64,000 nt of DNA from Nodularia sp. NIES-3585 (GCF_002218065.1 NZ_BDUB01000001.1:3596701-3660700); one strand, 5' to 3'; positions 18,168-28,548 are shown, numbered from the stretch's first letter. Translations and numbers: made by a program. Notes: generated from the sequence alone by a model not told the origin.

Positions 18168-19724
18168 ATGCCGATCACTGTCTCAGAGTCTCAGGTAAAT
18201 ATGTTTAACACAGGTTTGCTAAAATTCCTCACCCAGCCATTTTTGGGTGCGGCTTTATTAACGGCTGTCAATGTTGCTGCGCCGTCTGCCAGCCTAGCTC
18301 AGGGACAACTAGTATCACAAACAACGCCACAAACTTTTCCCGGCTTAGAATCGGGATCATCGGATACACCACGAATACTGCCAACACAACAACAAGCATC
18401 ACCAGCCATACCAATAGATACTAACTATACATTAGGTGGTGGCGATCGCATTCGTGTAAACGTATTTGAAGTTCCAGAATATACTGGCGAATACCAAGTA
18501 CCTCCAGGTGGAGCCATCAACTTACCTTTAATCGGCAGTGTAACCGTTCAAGGTCTAACAACCGAACAGGCTGCTGATGAAATTGCCAGAAGGTATGCTC
18601 GCTTTCTCAAACGTCCCCTGATTTCAGTTAACTTGTTAGCATCTCGTCCAATCAATATTTTGGTTGCTGGAGAAGTCACACGTCCAGGGTCTTATACTCT
18701 GAGCTTACAAGGAGGCGGGGGTGATAATCCCGCCGTACAATACCCAACTGTATTAGCTGCATTAACCACAGCCCAGGGTGTCACCTTGGCGGCAGATGTA
18801 ACTCAAGTGCAATTGAGACGTAAGATAGGACTTTCCTCTGAGCAAGTTGTGAATCTGAATTTAAAAGAACTGATCCAGACAGGTCGAATAGATCAGGATA
18901 TTACCTTAAGGGATGGCGACACAATTGTTGTGCCAACTGCAACTACTTTTAATGTCGCAGAAGCGCGTAATCTTTTTTCAGCTAACTTTGCTGCTAGCCC
19001 CACCACACCCCGCACTGTAGCTGTGATTGGAGAAGTGAATCGTCCCGGTTCATACCTAGTCGGAGCAGGTGGCGGCGGACAAACTGGAGGTGGTGGTGGA
19101 GCTAACACAGGTGGTATCCCAACGGTGATGAGAGCGCTGCAATTAGCTGGGGGAATTACATCACAAGCTGACGTTCGTAATCTCAAGCTGCGCCGACCCA
19201 CAAGAACTGGTTCAGAACAAAGTATAGACATCGACCTCTGGCAATTATTGCAGACTGGTGATGTGAATCAAGACATTATTGTGCAAGATGGCGATACGAT
19301 TATCATTCCGACTGCCACTGAGGTCAACACCGCAGAAGCTACTCAATTAGCTACCACCACTTTGTCGCCTGCAACAATTCAAGTTGGTGTGGTAGGCGAA
19401 GTCAAAAATCCGGGACAAGTGGATATCAAGCCCAATAGCTCCTTAAATCAGGCATTGTTGGCTGCGGGTGGATTCAACGATGCTAGAGCTAGAACAACTA
19501 CTGTGGATTTAGTTCGCCTTAACCCTAATGGTTCTGTGACGAAGCGGGAAGTAAAAGTGAATTTTTCTGAAGGAATTAACGAAGAGACTAATCCCATACT
19601 CCGGAATAATGATGTTGTCGTCGTTAACCGTTCTGGTTTAGCCAGGACTGGTGATACTGTCGGTACGATAACAGGTCCTCTAGGGTTTATAGTTAACTTT
19701 TTTAGGCTTTTCGGTGGATTCTAA
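18168..19724 (+). CDS. Polysaccharide export (Wza-like) SLBB-domain protein
   Basis: A 518-residue outer-membrane export protein. An N-terminal signal region (FLGAALLTAVNVAAPSASLA, ending near residue 45) leads into a Poly_export domain (YTLGGGDRIRVNVFEVPEYT, GGAINLPLIGSVTVQGLT), followed by SLBB-type repeats with NILVAGEVTRPGSY, VAVIGEVNRPGSY and VGVVGEVKNPGQV. Such proteins form the outer-membrane pore for exopolysaccharide or capsule. A G-rich insert (GAGGGGQTGGGGGANTGG) breaks the second SLBB unit. No other export genes are adjacent. Confidence 0.88.
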   Translation: MPITVSESQVNMFNTGLLKFLTQPFLGAALLTAVNVAAPSASLAQGQLVSQTTPQTFPGLESGSSDTPRILPTQQQASPAIPIDTNYTLGGGDRIRVNVFEVPEYTGEYQVPPGGAINLPLIGSVTVQGLTTEQAADEIARRYARFLKRPLISVNLLASRPINILVAGEVTRPGSYTLSLQGGGGDNPAVQYPTVLAALTTAQGVTLAADVTQVQLRRKIGLSSEQVVNLNLKELIQTGRIDQDITLRDGDTIVVPTATTFNVAEARNLFSANFAASPTTPRTVAVIGEVNRPGSYLVGAGGGGQTGGGGGANTGGIPTVMRALQLAGGITSQADVRNLKLRRPTRTGSEQSIDIDLWQLLQTGDVNQDIIVQDGDTIIIPTATEVNTAEATQLATTTLSPATIQVGVVGEVKNPGQVDIKPNSSLNQALLAAGGFNDARARTTTVDLVRLNPNGSVTKREVKVNFSEGINEETNPILRNNDVVVVNRSGLARTGDTVGTITGPLGFIVNFFRLFGGF

Positions 19725-19845
19725 TTGAAGCAACAGCTACAAACCGGGGGCGCTGGTCAACCGTCCCCTCCTTCAAACTCTTGCGAAACAACATTCCCAC
19801 CAATGAAGTCACAACTATGAGTTACATGATTATTCTCTAATCACT

Positions 19846-21489
19846 ATGCACTCTTGGCTTGGCAAAAATCGACCTCAGACATCCTTCTTACAGGGATTAC
19901 TGTGCAGCTTAACCTTGATGCTGGGTTGGGGTGTGGGCATTCCTGCTACTACAGCAGCCGAAACAGTTACCATTCGTTTGGGGCCATTTCAGCAGTCCTT
20001 AGCGATCGCTGACTTAGAAAAATTTGCCAAAACAGGGAAACTACCAGAGCAACTCCAACTTTTTAGCTTTGTCTTAACGCCCCAAGTAGGGGAATTATTG
20101 AATCGAAGGTTACAACTAGACCCGGCTTTTGCGGATAAATTCCTGGATGAGTTAGTGCGATCGCCACAAGGTAGACAGTTAGTTACCTCTTTGAGAACAG
20201 CAATACCAGACAGTACCATAGAAGGAATCCAATCAACGCTCTACCTCTCTCTACGCCAAGTCAACGGTTTAAATGCAATTGGTTTTTTGCGCGCCTATCC
20301 TCAGAAAAATGTGACTGTAGATGCAACTCAAGCACTGCAAATCGCCTTAAAGTTTAACGCCAACAACTTGCAAAGCCATGCTCTGGGGGTTTTGCTACAA
20401 CGAGAATTATTAGTCAAAAATCATATCGAATTTCAGGGTAACTTTGACCCAGCAGCTACAGGAAAAAACACAGTTGAGCAACAGACACTCACCCTCCAAG
20501 ATAGACAAAGAAATCGCAGCATTCCTGTAGACATTTATTGGAGTCAAAGTCAAGCCCCAGCACCACTGGTAGTAATTTCCCACGGCTTTGGAGCCAATCG
20601 GCGATTTTTTAGCTATTTAGCGCGTCATCTAGCTTCTCATGGAATTACAGTTGCAGCAATTGAACATCCTGGTAGTAACTCTGTAGCCATTAATAATGCT
20701 TCAAATCAAATGAATTTGGCGCAACTACTACCAGCTAGTGAATTTATTGAGCGACCAAAAGATGTCAGCTTTTTGCTCAACGAACTAGAAAAACTCAATA
20801 CTCAATCAGGACAACTTCAAGGAAAACTGAATACAGAGCAGGTAAATGTGATTGGTCACTCTTTAGGCGGCTATACGGCTTTAGCGTTAGTGGGTGGAGA
20901 GGTAGATTTAAAAGAATTGCGAGAGTTCTGTAAGACTTCTCTTTCCTTTGGCGAATCACCCGGCGATTGGTTACAGTGTGCAGCCGCTAGTTTAAAAGAG
21001 AATCAACCAAGTTTGCAAGATCAGCGAGTTAAGAGTGCGATCGCTCTCAACCCGCTTGTTGGTAAACTCTTTGGTACAAACGGTTTGACTAAAATTACCA
21101 AACCTGTATTAATTCTAGCGGGAACTGAAGATGCACTCACCCCACCCTTAACGCATCAAATCAGACCTTTTAACCAACTGCGGGGTTCTAAGTATCTGTT
21201 AACAGCCATTGGTGCTACTCATTTGAGTATTACCGATCCAGAATATCAGGTGAGTGCAGCAGCTGCAATCGTCACAGAAAAGCGAGGGGAAGAAACCAAC
21301 TCCTTACGCCAGTTGATTCGTGGTGTCACCTTAGCATTTATCAAACAAGACACACCAGAAGCCCAAATTTACCAACCATTTCTCACACCAGCTTACGCCC
21401 AATCTCTGTCTACAGCAGAACTACCTCTACGTTTCAATTCTGATTTACCAGGAAACATCAAACCTTGGCTCAGTTTAGTCATGAAGTGA
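19846..21489 (+). CDS. Alpha/beta hydrolase with DUF1400 N-terminal domain
   Basis: A 547-residue secreted or periplasmic hydrolase. The N-terminus has a signal-like hydrophobic stretch (FLQGLLCSLTLMLGWGVGIP) and then the DUF1400 domain (EQLQLFSFVLTPQVGELLNRR). The alpha/beta hydrolase domain has LVVISHGFGANRRFFSYLAR, the nucleophile elbow GHSLGG with Ser339, and a late His in GATHLSI. This layout is common in cyanobacteria; members are often called dienelactone hydrolase-like or PAF-acetylhydrolase-like. The natural substrate is unknown. Confidence 0.85.
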   Translation: MHSWLGKNRPQTSFLQGLLCSLTLMLGWGVGIPATTAAETVTIRLGPFQQSLAIADLEKFAKTGKLPEQLQLFSFVLTPQVGELLNRRLQLDPAFADKFLDELVRSPQGRQLVTSLRTAIPDSTIEGIQSTLYLSLRQVNGLNAIGFLRAYPQKNVTVDATQALQIALKFNANNLQSHALGVLLQRELLVKNHIEFQGNFDPAATGKNTVEQQTLTLQDRQRNRSIPVDIYWSQSQAPAPLVVISHGFGANRRFFSYLARHLASHGITVAAIEHPGSNSVAINNASNQMNLAQLLPASEFIERPKDVSFLLNELEKLNTQSGQLQGKLNTEQVNVIGHSLGGYTALALVGGEVDLKELREFCKTSLSFGESPGDWLQCAAASLKENQPSLQDQRVKSAIALNPLVGKLFGTNGLTKITKPVLILAGTEDALTPPLTHQIRPFNQLRGSKYLLTAIGATHLSITDPEYQVSAAAAIVTEKRGEETNSLRQLIRGVTLAFIKQDTPEAQIYQPFLTPAYAQSLSTAELPLRFNSDLPGNIKPWLSLVMK

Positions 21490-21776
21490 TTAGCTTGCTT
21501 AATTAATTAATTGAAGGTCAGATGCAAAAGTGCTAACATTCCTTTAGTAAATTTAATAACATAAGTTCTCCTTGCCAGCGTGTAATCCAGGTGCTTTAAT
21601 AACAATTGCATACTGCCAAAATTACCCCCCTATATAAGACCTACAAGCCTTATAGCAGCTTGTTAATAGACCACCTCATTCATGTTCATAAAATTACAAA
21701 CTCAAAACATGAGACTGCTCAGGTAGTACCATATCCTTTTAGACTAAATTTGCCCAAAAGCTGAATAGGAGAATAT

Positions 21777-22616
21777 ATGGAGCCAATTATTGCCATAGTC
21801 TTAGCCCTTATAGGTTATGCTCTAGGATCTGCAAAACTGATTAACCAAGGTAACGAAGCCCTAGTGGAACGCTTAGGGCGGTATCATCGCAAACTTTCCC
21901 CAGGACTCAACTTTATTGTTCCTTTGGTTGATCAGATTGTCATGGAGGATACAACGCGCGAACAGTTTTTAGACATCAAACCTCAAAATGTCATTACCAG
22001 AGATAATATTTATCTCGAAGTTGACGCTGTTCTATTTTGGCGCATCAGAGATATAGTCAAAAGTTTTTACGAAATTGACGACCTCCAAGGGTCTCTCAAT
22101 CAACTAGCTACAACCACACTCCGGGAAATTATCGCCCAAAACACTGTCGAAGAAACTAACGTCTCCCGTGCTGAAATGGACACAGCCATTTTAAATCAGT
22201 TGAACCAAACAACAGAAGAGTGGGGTGTTCAGATTCTCCGGTTGGATATTCAGAGCATTACACCTCCTGAGAGTGTGCGAAAGTCAATGGAAGAGGAACG
22301 AGCTGCGGAAATCAAGAAACGGGCGCTGGCTTTTGAAGCAGAAGGGGAACGTGACGCTGCTATTAAGAGAGCGGACGGAACTAAAACTTCAATGCAGATA
22401 ATTGCCGAAGCCTTACGTTCTCATCCTGAAAGCCGGGAAATTCTCCGGTATCTCGTAGCTCAAGATTATGTCGTGGCTAGCCAAAGACTTGGTGAAAGTA
22501 ATAATGCCAAAATTGTCTTTTTAGATCCTAGTAAAACCAATGAAGTCTATAACCAGTTAATTGCTGACTCTATCGCTCAAGACGGTAATGGCAAAATCTC
22601 TGAAAACGGTAAGTAA
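21777..22616 (+). CDS. SPFH/stomatin-like (slipin) membrane protein
   Basis: A 279-residue stomatin/prohibitin-family protein. A short N-terminal hydrophobic segment (IIAIVLALIGYALGSA) is followed by the SPFH domain (NEALVERLGRYHRKLSPGLN, QNVITRDNIYLEVDAVLFWR) and a helical, charged C-terminal segment (EERAAEIKKRALAFEAEGER). These proteins oligomerise on membranes and scaffold microdomains or protease complexes. AGGAG precedes the ATG. No NfeD-type partner gene is adjacent. Confidence 0.9.
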   Translation: MEPIIAIVLALIGYALGSAKLINQGNEALVERLGRYHRKLSPGLNFIVPLVDQIVMEDTTREQFLDIKPQNVITRDNIYLEVDAVLFWRIRDIVKSFYEIDDLQGSLNQLATTTLREIIAQNTVEETNVSRAEMDTAILNQLNQTTEEWGVQILRLDIQSITPPESVRKSMEEERAAEIKKRALAFEAEGERDAAIKRADGTKTSMQIIAEALRSHPESREILRYLVAQDYVVASQRLGESNNAKIVFLDPSKTNEVYNQLIADSIAQDGNGKISENGK

Positions 22617-22639
22617 ATCATGCTTAATTTGCTAGGATA

Positions 22640-23488
22640 TTAAACTGATTTTCGCAATAGTGCATCAGCTACCAGTGAAACATCATGCATTTCTTGAACA
22701 TCGTGAACTCGGAGGATATCAGCGCCCTGAGCAATAGCTGCACAACAAGCTGCTGCTGTTCCCCAGACCCGTGCTTTTGGATCTGGTTGGTTTAAGATGC
22801 GACCAATAAAACTTTTGCGGGATGCTCCTACTAAAATAGGACAATTTAGCGCTTTCAATGAACGCAATTGGCGAAAAATTTCTAAATTCTGCTCATAGTT
22901 TTTCGCAAAACCAATCCCCGGATCAATAATGATTTTATTCTGATTAATGCCTACAGCAGTTGCTGCTACTATTTGGTTGGCTAAAAAACTAGAAATCTCT
23001 GCCATTAAATCCTGATAATTAGTCATTTGCTGCATCGTCTGCGGCGTTCCTTGAATGTGCATCAAGACAATCGGCACATCTAAATTTGCTACTGTTGGGA
23101 GCATTTCTAAGTCAAATGTGCCACCAGAGATATCATTAATTATATCTGCTCCAGCTTCTATAGATGCTCTAGCTACAGAAGCTCTAGTAGTATCTACGGA
23201 GATTGGTACTGCGATCGCTTGTCGTAAAATCTGCAATATCGGCAGTACCCGATCCAGTTCCTCTGCCAAAGTGATTTGCTCTGCTCCTGGTCGAGTCGAT
23301 TGACCCCCCACATCGATGATGTCAGCACCAGCAGCTACCATTGCTTGTGCCTGTGCTAGAGCCGCAGTGCTATTATTAAACACGCCACCATCACTAAAGC
23401 TATCTGGTGTGATATTTAAAACACCCATGAGGTAAGTTCGCTGTCCCCACACAAAACAGCAGTCTCGAATTATTAACTTATTGGACAT
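22640..23488 (-). CDS. folP: Dihydropteroate synthase
   Basis: A 282-residue TIM-barrel enzyme that joins p-aminobenzoate and the pterin pyrophosphate in folate synthesis. It carries the two PROSITE-like signatures: LMGVLNITPDSFSDGG near the start and DIIDVGGQSTRPGAEQI; the late IDPGIGFAKNYEQNLEIF and LVGASRKSFIG stretches also fit. I start at the ATG 23486-23488 (MSNKLIIRDCCF), which matches the usual family N-terminus; a longer in-frame ATG at 23536 would add 16 residues. The gene follows tpiA on the same strand, after about 85 bases. Confidence 0.94.
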   Translation of the reverse strand: MSNKLIIRDCCFVWGQRTYLMGVLNITPDSFSDGGVFNNSTAALAQAQAMVAAGADIIDVGGQSTRPGAEQITLAEELDRVLPILQILRQAIAVPISVDTTRASVARASIEAGADIINDISGGTFDLEMLPTVANLDVPIVLMHIQGTPQTMQQMTNYQDLMAEISSFLANQIVAATAVGINQNKIIIDPGIGFAKNYEQNLEIFRQLRSLKALNCPILVGASRKSFIGRILNQPDPKARVWGTAAACCAAIAQGADILRVHDVQEMHDVSLVADALLRKSV

Positions 23489-23574
23489 AAATTGACAGTT
23501 GGAGAATGGCAGTTTGGCGCTCAATGATGTACGCATTCCCCGGCTCCGCCAGGGAAAAAGCGTTGCACATGAGA

Positions 23575-24300
23575 TTACTTGTAGTTGACAATCCGAGCAA
23601 AACTTGCAGGTTCTAGACTTGCTCCGCCCACAAGAGCGCCATCAATTTCTGGTTGAGCCATAATCTCATCAATATTATTCGGCTTAACTGAGCCACCGTA
23701 TTGAATCGAAACATTGGGATTACTCAACTGACTACGAATTAAGCCAATGACGCGATTCGCGTCCCTTGCTTCACAAGTGTCGCCAGTACCGATTGCCCAA
23801 ATTGGTTCGTAAGCAATCACCAAATTATGCTGATCGACATCTATGAGGTCTTTATCTAGCTGGGTGGTAATCAGTGATTCAGTTTTCCCAGTATCTCGTT
23901 GTTTTTTGGTTTCGCCTACACACAGAATAGGTGTCAGACCGTACTTTTGAGCCGCTTTGAGGCGGAGATTCACAGTTGCGTCTGTTTCCCCAAAGTATTG
24001 CCGTCTTTCGCTATGACCGACAATTACAAACCGGACACCAAGTTCTGTCAACATCGGGCCAGAAATTTCGCCCGTGTAGGCTCCATTTTCTTCCCAGTGA
24101 ACATTTTGCGCCCCTAACTGAATGAGGCTGCCATGTAAACTCTTAGATAAAATGTTTAAGTTAGTGAAAGGAGGACACAAGACCACTTCTCGGTCTTCGG
24201 GTATTTCTTCCAAGTGGGGCAGAAACCCTTGTAGAAAATCCTGGGTTTCTGCCTGGGTTTTGAACATTTTCCAGTTACCGGCAATAACTATTTTTCGCAC
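23575..24300 (-). CDS. tpiA: Triosephosphate isomerase
   Basis: A 241-residue TIM-barrel enzyme interconverting dihydroxyacetone phosphate and glyceraldehyde 3-phosphate in glycolysis and the Calvin cycle. Visible are NWKMFKTQ with the catalytic Lys, [16 protein letters not shown] with the catalytic His, and [14 protein letters not shown] with the catalytic Glu. I choose the GTG start at 24298-24300, which gives the family length; the longer frame begins with a TTG five codons earlier. folP follows on the same strand. Confidence 0.95.
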   Translation of the reverse strand: MRKIVIAGNWKMFKTQAETQDFLQGFLPHLEEIPEDREVVLCPPFTNLNILSKSLHGSLIQLGAQNVHWEENGAYTGEISGPMLTELGVRFVIVGHSERRQYFGETDATVNLRLKAAQKYGLTPILCVGETKKQRDTGKTESLITTQLDKDLIDVDQHNLVIAYEPIWAIGTGDTCEARDANRVIGLIRSQLSNPNVSIQYGGSVKPNNIDEIMAQPEIDGALVGGASLEPASFARIVNYK

Positions 24301-24361
24301 AGGTGATTTAGTCAAGATTCTAACGCTACTAGATGCATTTTTCAGTTTAGGACGTTTTGTT

Positions 24362-24463
24362 AGTCATTAGTCATTAGTTATTAGTTATTGCTCAATACTT
24401 ACTCCCTACTCCCTACTCCCCATTCCCCACTCCCCACTCCCCACTCCCTACTCCCTACTCCCC
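24362..24463. repeat. Heptamer repeat tracts between tpiA and the GTPase gene
   Basis: TTAGTCA/TTAGTTA units at 24362-24388 and CCCTACT/CCCCACT units at 24400-24463, filling most of the divergent intergenic region and ending seven bases before the GTPase ATG. STRR-like, as elsewhere in the window. Confidence 0.85.
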
Positions 24464-24470
24464 AATTGAT

Positions 24471-25928
24471 ATGACTTCCACATTGCCACCTGAACCTCAT
24501 CACAGCAACTCTCCCAACTGGGAGGAAGAACTGGATAGTGCTATTTTCAGTTTTGATGATATTCAAACAGAACTCAACTATAAACAAGCACAAACGGCAC
24601 TACGAAATTTAGTCACCAATCTTGACCTGACTCCCCAGGAAAAAAGCGGATTGGAAAATGAACTCGCTGATTTGGAAACTATGCTGGGTAAGTTGGACAG
24701 CATGGTGGTGCAAATTGCTGCTTTTGGCATGGTGGGACGTGGTAAGTCCTCCCTACTCAATGCTTTGGTAGGACAAACTGTGTTTGAAACTGGCCCCCTG
24801 CATGGAGTTACCCGTGATGCTCAAACTGTGAATTGGAGTATTACTGAGGAGACGATTGGCGAAAATGAACGGACTTTCCGGGTAACTCTACCTGCGGGTG
24901 GTCAGTCTCAGGTGGAACTAATTGACACTCCTGGATTAGATGAAGTGAATGGTGATACTCGTGCTGCATTAGCTGAACAGGTAGCGAAGCAAGCAGATTT
25001 AATTTTGTTTGTGATTGCTGGGGACATGACCAAGATAGAACATGAAGCCCTCTCTCAGCTGCGGGAAGCTGGTAAGCCGATCATTCTGGTATTTAATAAG
25101 GTAGACCAGTATCCTGAAGCTGACCGGATGGCAATTTATCACAAAATCCGAGATGAACGGGTGAGGGAGTTACTCACGCCTCTAGAAATTGTGATGGCGG
25201 CGGCTTCACCACTGGTGAAGACGGCAATTATCCGCCCTGATGGTAGTAGGGGGGTGCAGTTACGTACCAGTACAGCCCAAATTGAAGACCTGAAGCTGAA
25301 AATTTTGGAGATTTTACACCGTGAAGGTAAGGCTTTGGTGGCTCTCAATTCTATGCTTTATGCGGATAATGTGAATGAGCAATTGGTTGAGCGAAAATTG
25401 ACGATTCGGGAACAGAATGCTAATCAGTTGATTTGGAAAGCTGTGATGACTAAGGCAGTGGCGATCGCACTCAATCCGGTTACTGTTGTCGATATACTCA
25501 GTAGCATAGTCATTGATATTTCTCTAATTTTGGGTTTATCTAAACTCTATGGCATCCCCATGAGCGAAAGCGGGGCTGTACAATTACTACAAAAAATTGC
25601 TCTGAGTATGGGCGGTATCGGTTTTAGTGAGTTACTAGCAAATTTAGGTTTGAGTGGATTAAAAACTCTGCTGGGCATCTCTGCATCAGCTACGGCTGGC
25701 GCTACCTTTGCTCCTTATGTCTCAGTAGCAATCACTCAAGCTGGTGTGGCTGGGGTTTCTTCTTATGGTATTGGACAAGTTACTAAAGTTTATTTAGCTA
25801 ATGGGGCAACTTGGGGTGCTGAAGGACCAAAAGCAGTTATTAGTCGGATTTTGGCAAACTTAGACGAAAAATCTATCCTCAACCGCATTAAGGAGGAATT
25901 GCAACAAAAAGTAAAACTGAAAACTTAA
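24471..25928 (+). CDS. Membrane-associated GTPase with DUF697 domain
   Basis: A 485-residue Era/dynamin-like GTPase. G1 is AAFGMVGRGKSSLLNALVGQ (near residues 83-100), the G2 Thr is in HGVTRDAQ, G3 is ELIDTPGLDEV, and G4 is VFNKVDQYPE. The C-terminal third is hydrophobic and glycine/alanine-rich (ALSMGGIGFSELLANLGLSG), the DUF697-type membrane region found in many cyanobacterial GTPases. The function is unknown; a role in membrane or ion-homeostasis processes is only a guess. Closely preceded by heptamer repeats rather than a normal leader. Confidence 0.85.
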   Translation: MTSTLPPEPHHSNSPNWEEELDSAIFSFDDIQTELNYKQAQTALRNLVTNLDLTPQEKSGLENELADLETMLGKLDSMVVQIAAFGMVGRGKSSLLNALVGQTVFETGPLHGVTRDAQTVNWSITEETIGENERTFRVTLPAGGQSQVELIDTPGLDEVNGDTRAALAEQVAKQADLILFVIAGDMTKIEHEALSQLREAGKPIILVFNKVDQYPEADRMAIYHKIRDERVRELLTPLEIVMAAASPLVKTAIIRPDGSRGVQLRTSTAQIEDLKLKILEILHREGKALVALNSMLYADNVNEQLVERKLTIREQNANQLIWKAVMTKAVAIALNPVTVVDILSSIVIDISLILGLSKLYGIPMSESGAVQLLQKIALSMGGIGFSELLANLGLSGLKTLLGISASATAGATFAPYVSVAITQAGVAGVSSYGIGQVTKVYLANGATWGAEGPKAVISRILANLDEKSILNRIKEELQQKVKLKT

Positions 25929-25978
25929 TGTCTTGACAAATGAGACGATTTATGAAATTTACTAATGCCTTGTGATGC

Positions 25979-26058
25979 GTAGGTTAGATTAAGGAGCGAA
26001 ACCCGATCCTAAGAATCTCTGGTTGTGTTGGGTTTCCCAAAGCCTCAACCCAACCTAC
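25979..26058. repeat. Palindromic repeat between the GTPase gene and the channel-like gene
   Basis: GTAGGTTAG at the left and CAACCCAACCTAC at the right pair across an ~80-base element, with GGGTTTCCC and CGAAACCCG inside. It is related to the repeat at 5458-5492. It lies between two convergent genes and may serve as a two-way transcript end. Confidence 0.6.
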
Positions 26059-26101
26059 GTCTAAAAAGGTTTATGATTCTTATCTGGCGAAAGTAATACT
26101 T

Positions 26102-27754
26102 TTACTCTTTGCTTTTAAAGGAGTCTAGCCAATTTTGAACTTGATCACGGGCAATATCACGGCCACCGAGACCAAAGGATAGGGCAATTGCAACTGCGAT
26201 CGCACCTAGTAAAAGTCCAAAGGCGAGATTTACAATATCACTAGCAACACCAATCTGTTGCAATGCCATTGCTGAGACTAAGGTAATAATGGCAATCCGT
26301 GCTACCTGTGCCAAAATTCGGGCTTGGCGATCGCCGGAACTGGTAATGAGTTGAAACGCCAGATTTGCTAAGAACAAACCAATGGCAAATACAATCAATC
26401 CTGCTAAAATCCGCCCCAAAATAATTAAAATACCTGTTACGAGTGCTGTCAGGGCAGGGATATTCAGGATATTAACGGCTGCTACTGTGGCAAATAGCAT
26501 AATTCCAACTAAGACCACAATCCCGGCAATTTCTGATGGAGTGCGGCTGGCTGGTGTTGGTATCGTTTCTGCTTCTGAATTTGCAGATTGTCTACTTAGT
26601 GATGGTAGACCCAGTACGGTGAAAATGTTGTTAAAGCCTAAACTGGTGAGGATACTCGTCACCAACTCTGATACAAAGCGCCCTAAGAAAAAGGCCACAA
26701 TTAAAATTGCTAGGGCTGTAAAGATGGCAGGTAAGGTGTTCAGCACCTGCTGTAACATCGCGATCGCAGGTAGAGAAATCGCCTCAATTCTCAAAGCATT
26801 CAGTGAGGCGATCGCCACAGGAATCAAAATCAAAATATAGACAATTGTGCCGATGATACTCGACAGAGATTGCATTCCTGAAGATGGGGAAAGTCCAACG
26901 CGACTTCCTAGATGGTCAACCCCTGTGGTGGCGAGTAAGTTGGTGACAATCCGCCGCACTATATTAGCTAGAAACCAGCCAACTGTAGCAATTAATCCCG
27001 CAGCTAGGATATTGGGCAGAATTGAGAGAATGTCTGTAATTAAGGATTGTACTGGTAGTAGCGCCTGTCTCAGCTCCAGGGTATCCAGAATTGGGACGAG
27101 AAATAGTAAGAAGATAAACCAATACAGGGCATTACCAATGGTCTGACTCAAAGATAATTGGTTCAGGTTGAGTGTATTGTCTTGGGCTTCTTGATTCAAA
27201 CGCTCATCTAACCTAATCACTTGCAACCCTCGCACCGTGACTAGTTTGACGATTGTCGCTATGAACCAAGCGACTCCTAAAAGAATTCCCGCACCCACCA
27301 ACTTAGGCAAGAAGCCAATCAGTTGGTCAAGCAAATTATTCAGTGGTCGAGAGGCTACCTCTAGTTCCAGAGTTTGTAAAACAGCTACTATCGTTAGGAG
27401 GATGACACTCCAGAAGACTAAGCCAGAGATTAACTTCTCTATCTGGGGAACATCCTCACGACCCGTTATCCCCGCTGCAATCCGGTTATCTAGATTGGTG
27501 CGATTCAGAATGCCTTTTGTAACTGCCGCCGCGATCGCGGCAATTAGCCAACCAACTAACAAAAGTGCTGCCGCCCCTAATAAACGGGGGGTAAACGCCA
27601 CCACCTGTTGAACAATTCCTTGTACTTCAGTGATTCCTTCGTTAACTCTTTGTTGATCTAGTGGTAGGGTTGGCGATTGTGCCAAAAAATGTTGTACCCT
27701 CATCGACAAACCACTGTCTATCAACTGGGTTATACTTTGCCAAGTTGTGTTCAT
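26102..27754 (-). CDS. Mechanosensitive-channel-like multi-TM protein (conserved TM helix repeats)
   Basis: A 550-residue membrane protein built of repeated units, each with a pair of hydrophobic helices and a motif like LPKLVGAGILLGVAWFIATI, LPNILAAGLIATVGWFLANI and LPAIFTALAILIVAFFLGRF. These match the conserved TM-helix repeat seen in cyanobacterial and archaeal relatives of small-conductance mechanosensitive channels. The gating helix and beta-domain of true MscS were not seen. The last unit (LLGAIAVAIALSFGLGGRDI) resembles the pore-lining helix. Osmotic function is inferred, not shown. Confidence 0.75.
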   Translation of the reverse strand: MNTTWQSITQLIDSGLSMRVQHFLAQSPTLPLDQQRVNEGITEVQGIVQQVVAFTPRLLGAAALLLVGWLIAAIAAAVTKGILNRTNLDNRIAAGITGREDVPQIEKLISGLVFWSVILLTIVAVLQTLELEVASRPLNNLLDQLIGFLPKLVGAGILLGVAWFIATIVKLVTVRGLQVIRLDERLNQEAQDNTLNLNQLSLSQTIGNALYWFIFLLFLVPILDTLELRQALLPVQSLITDILSILPNILAAGLIATVGWFLANIVRRIVTNLLATTGVDHLGSRVGLSPSSGMQSLSSIIGTIVYILILIPVAIASLNALRIEAISLPAIAMLQQVLNTLPAIFTALAILIVAFFLGRFVSELVTSILTSLGFNNIFTVLGLPSLSRQSANSEAETIPTPASRTPSEIAGIVVLVGIMLFATVAAVNILNIPALTALVTGILIILGRILAGLIVFAIGLFLANLAFQLITSSGDRQARILAQVARIAIITLVSAMALQQIGVASDIVNLAFGLLLGAIAVAIALSFGLGGRDIARDQVQNWLDSFKSKE

Positions 27755-28095
27755 GGTTTTCTGCTATTAAGGTAAGATGTTTCCGCAAACACTTGTACTT
27801 ATGGGGTAGCTGCATATGAAATAATTTTCAGCCCCAGTAAGTTCACTCATGTTTTGCCTATCAATTTACCAGTAAATTGGCAATAAACACATATATACAG
27901 TTAATCCCAAGGATATTATTTTGACTTTCTGAGGGAAATTCTCGCTTTATCAACGAATACCACAGAAAATCAGGTATTTCTAAATTTTGAGTTATAACTT
28001 GTACATTTGTTACTGTACTAAATCATTGACATAAGGTAATAAAAGTGCTTTATTTTGCGATATTCTAAGTAAAGCAACAGCATGAGAAATCTGGA
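27755..28095. other. Intergenic region between divergent genes
   Basis: About 340 bases between the channel-like gene (minus) and the SRPBCC gene (plus). Both promoters must lie here. I see only AT-rich sequence and no clear operator, repeat or small gene. Confidence 0.5.
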
Positions 28096-28548
28096 ATGTC
28101 CCAAGCTTTTGAACAATCGATTCAAATTAATGCCACAGCTACAGTAGTGGAACGGTGCATTACCGATTTAACACTCATGCACCGTTGGCTAAATCCCGCC
28201 CTGTGTTGCGAACCTGTGGGCGAAGCCTGGAATACTGAACTTGGCAGTCAAAGTCGCTTTGTAATTCAAATTCCTCTACTTAAACCCACTCTGAAAAGTG
28301 TTGTTGTAGAACGGCAAGCAGGTTTAGTTGTTTGGGAATTCCAAGGATTTTTTCAAGGGCGCGATCGCTGGGAATGTCAACCAACAGCACAAGGTACACT
28401 CCTAGTCAACCGCTTTGAGTTCGATATTCCTAACCCCATAGTCAGTTGGGGATTCAACAACTTTGCGATGTCTTGGACTCAAAAAGATATGCAAGCCCAA
28501 CTGCGTCGCCTCAAAGCAGTTGCAGAGTCATTAGTCATTGGTCATTAG
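28096..28548 (+). CDS. SRPBCC-fold (START/polyketide cyclase-like) protein
   Basis: A 150-residue protein with the pattern of the SRPBCC superfamily: an N-terminal strand (FEQSIQINATATVVERCITD), LMHRWLNPALCCEPVG, and an alternating strand region ending in a long amphipathic helix (SWTQKDMQAQLRRLKAVAES). These proteins bind hydrophobic ligands; the ligand here is unknown. The last four residues and the stop come from a short TCATTAG/TCATTGG heptamer run, so the C-terminus has been altered by repeat expansion. Confidence 0.7.
   Translation: MSQAFEQSIQINATATVVERCITDLTLMHRWLNPALCCEPVGEAWNTELGSQSRFVIQIPLLKPTLKSVVVERQAGLVVWEFQGFFQGRDRWECQPTAQGTLLVNRFEFDIPNPIVSWGFNNFAMSWTQKDMQAQLRRLKAVAESLVIGH

Noticed and set aside
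24400..24463. Regular repeats that might be taken for a CRISPR array
   Set aside because: The units are directly tandem 7-mers without spacers; no cas genes are present anywhere in the window.
26382..27611. Several long antisense open frames opposite the channel-like gene
   Set aside because: They arise because the hydrophobic codon pattern of the real gene is low in antisense stops; their sequences show no family features.
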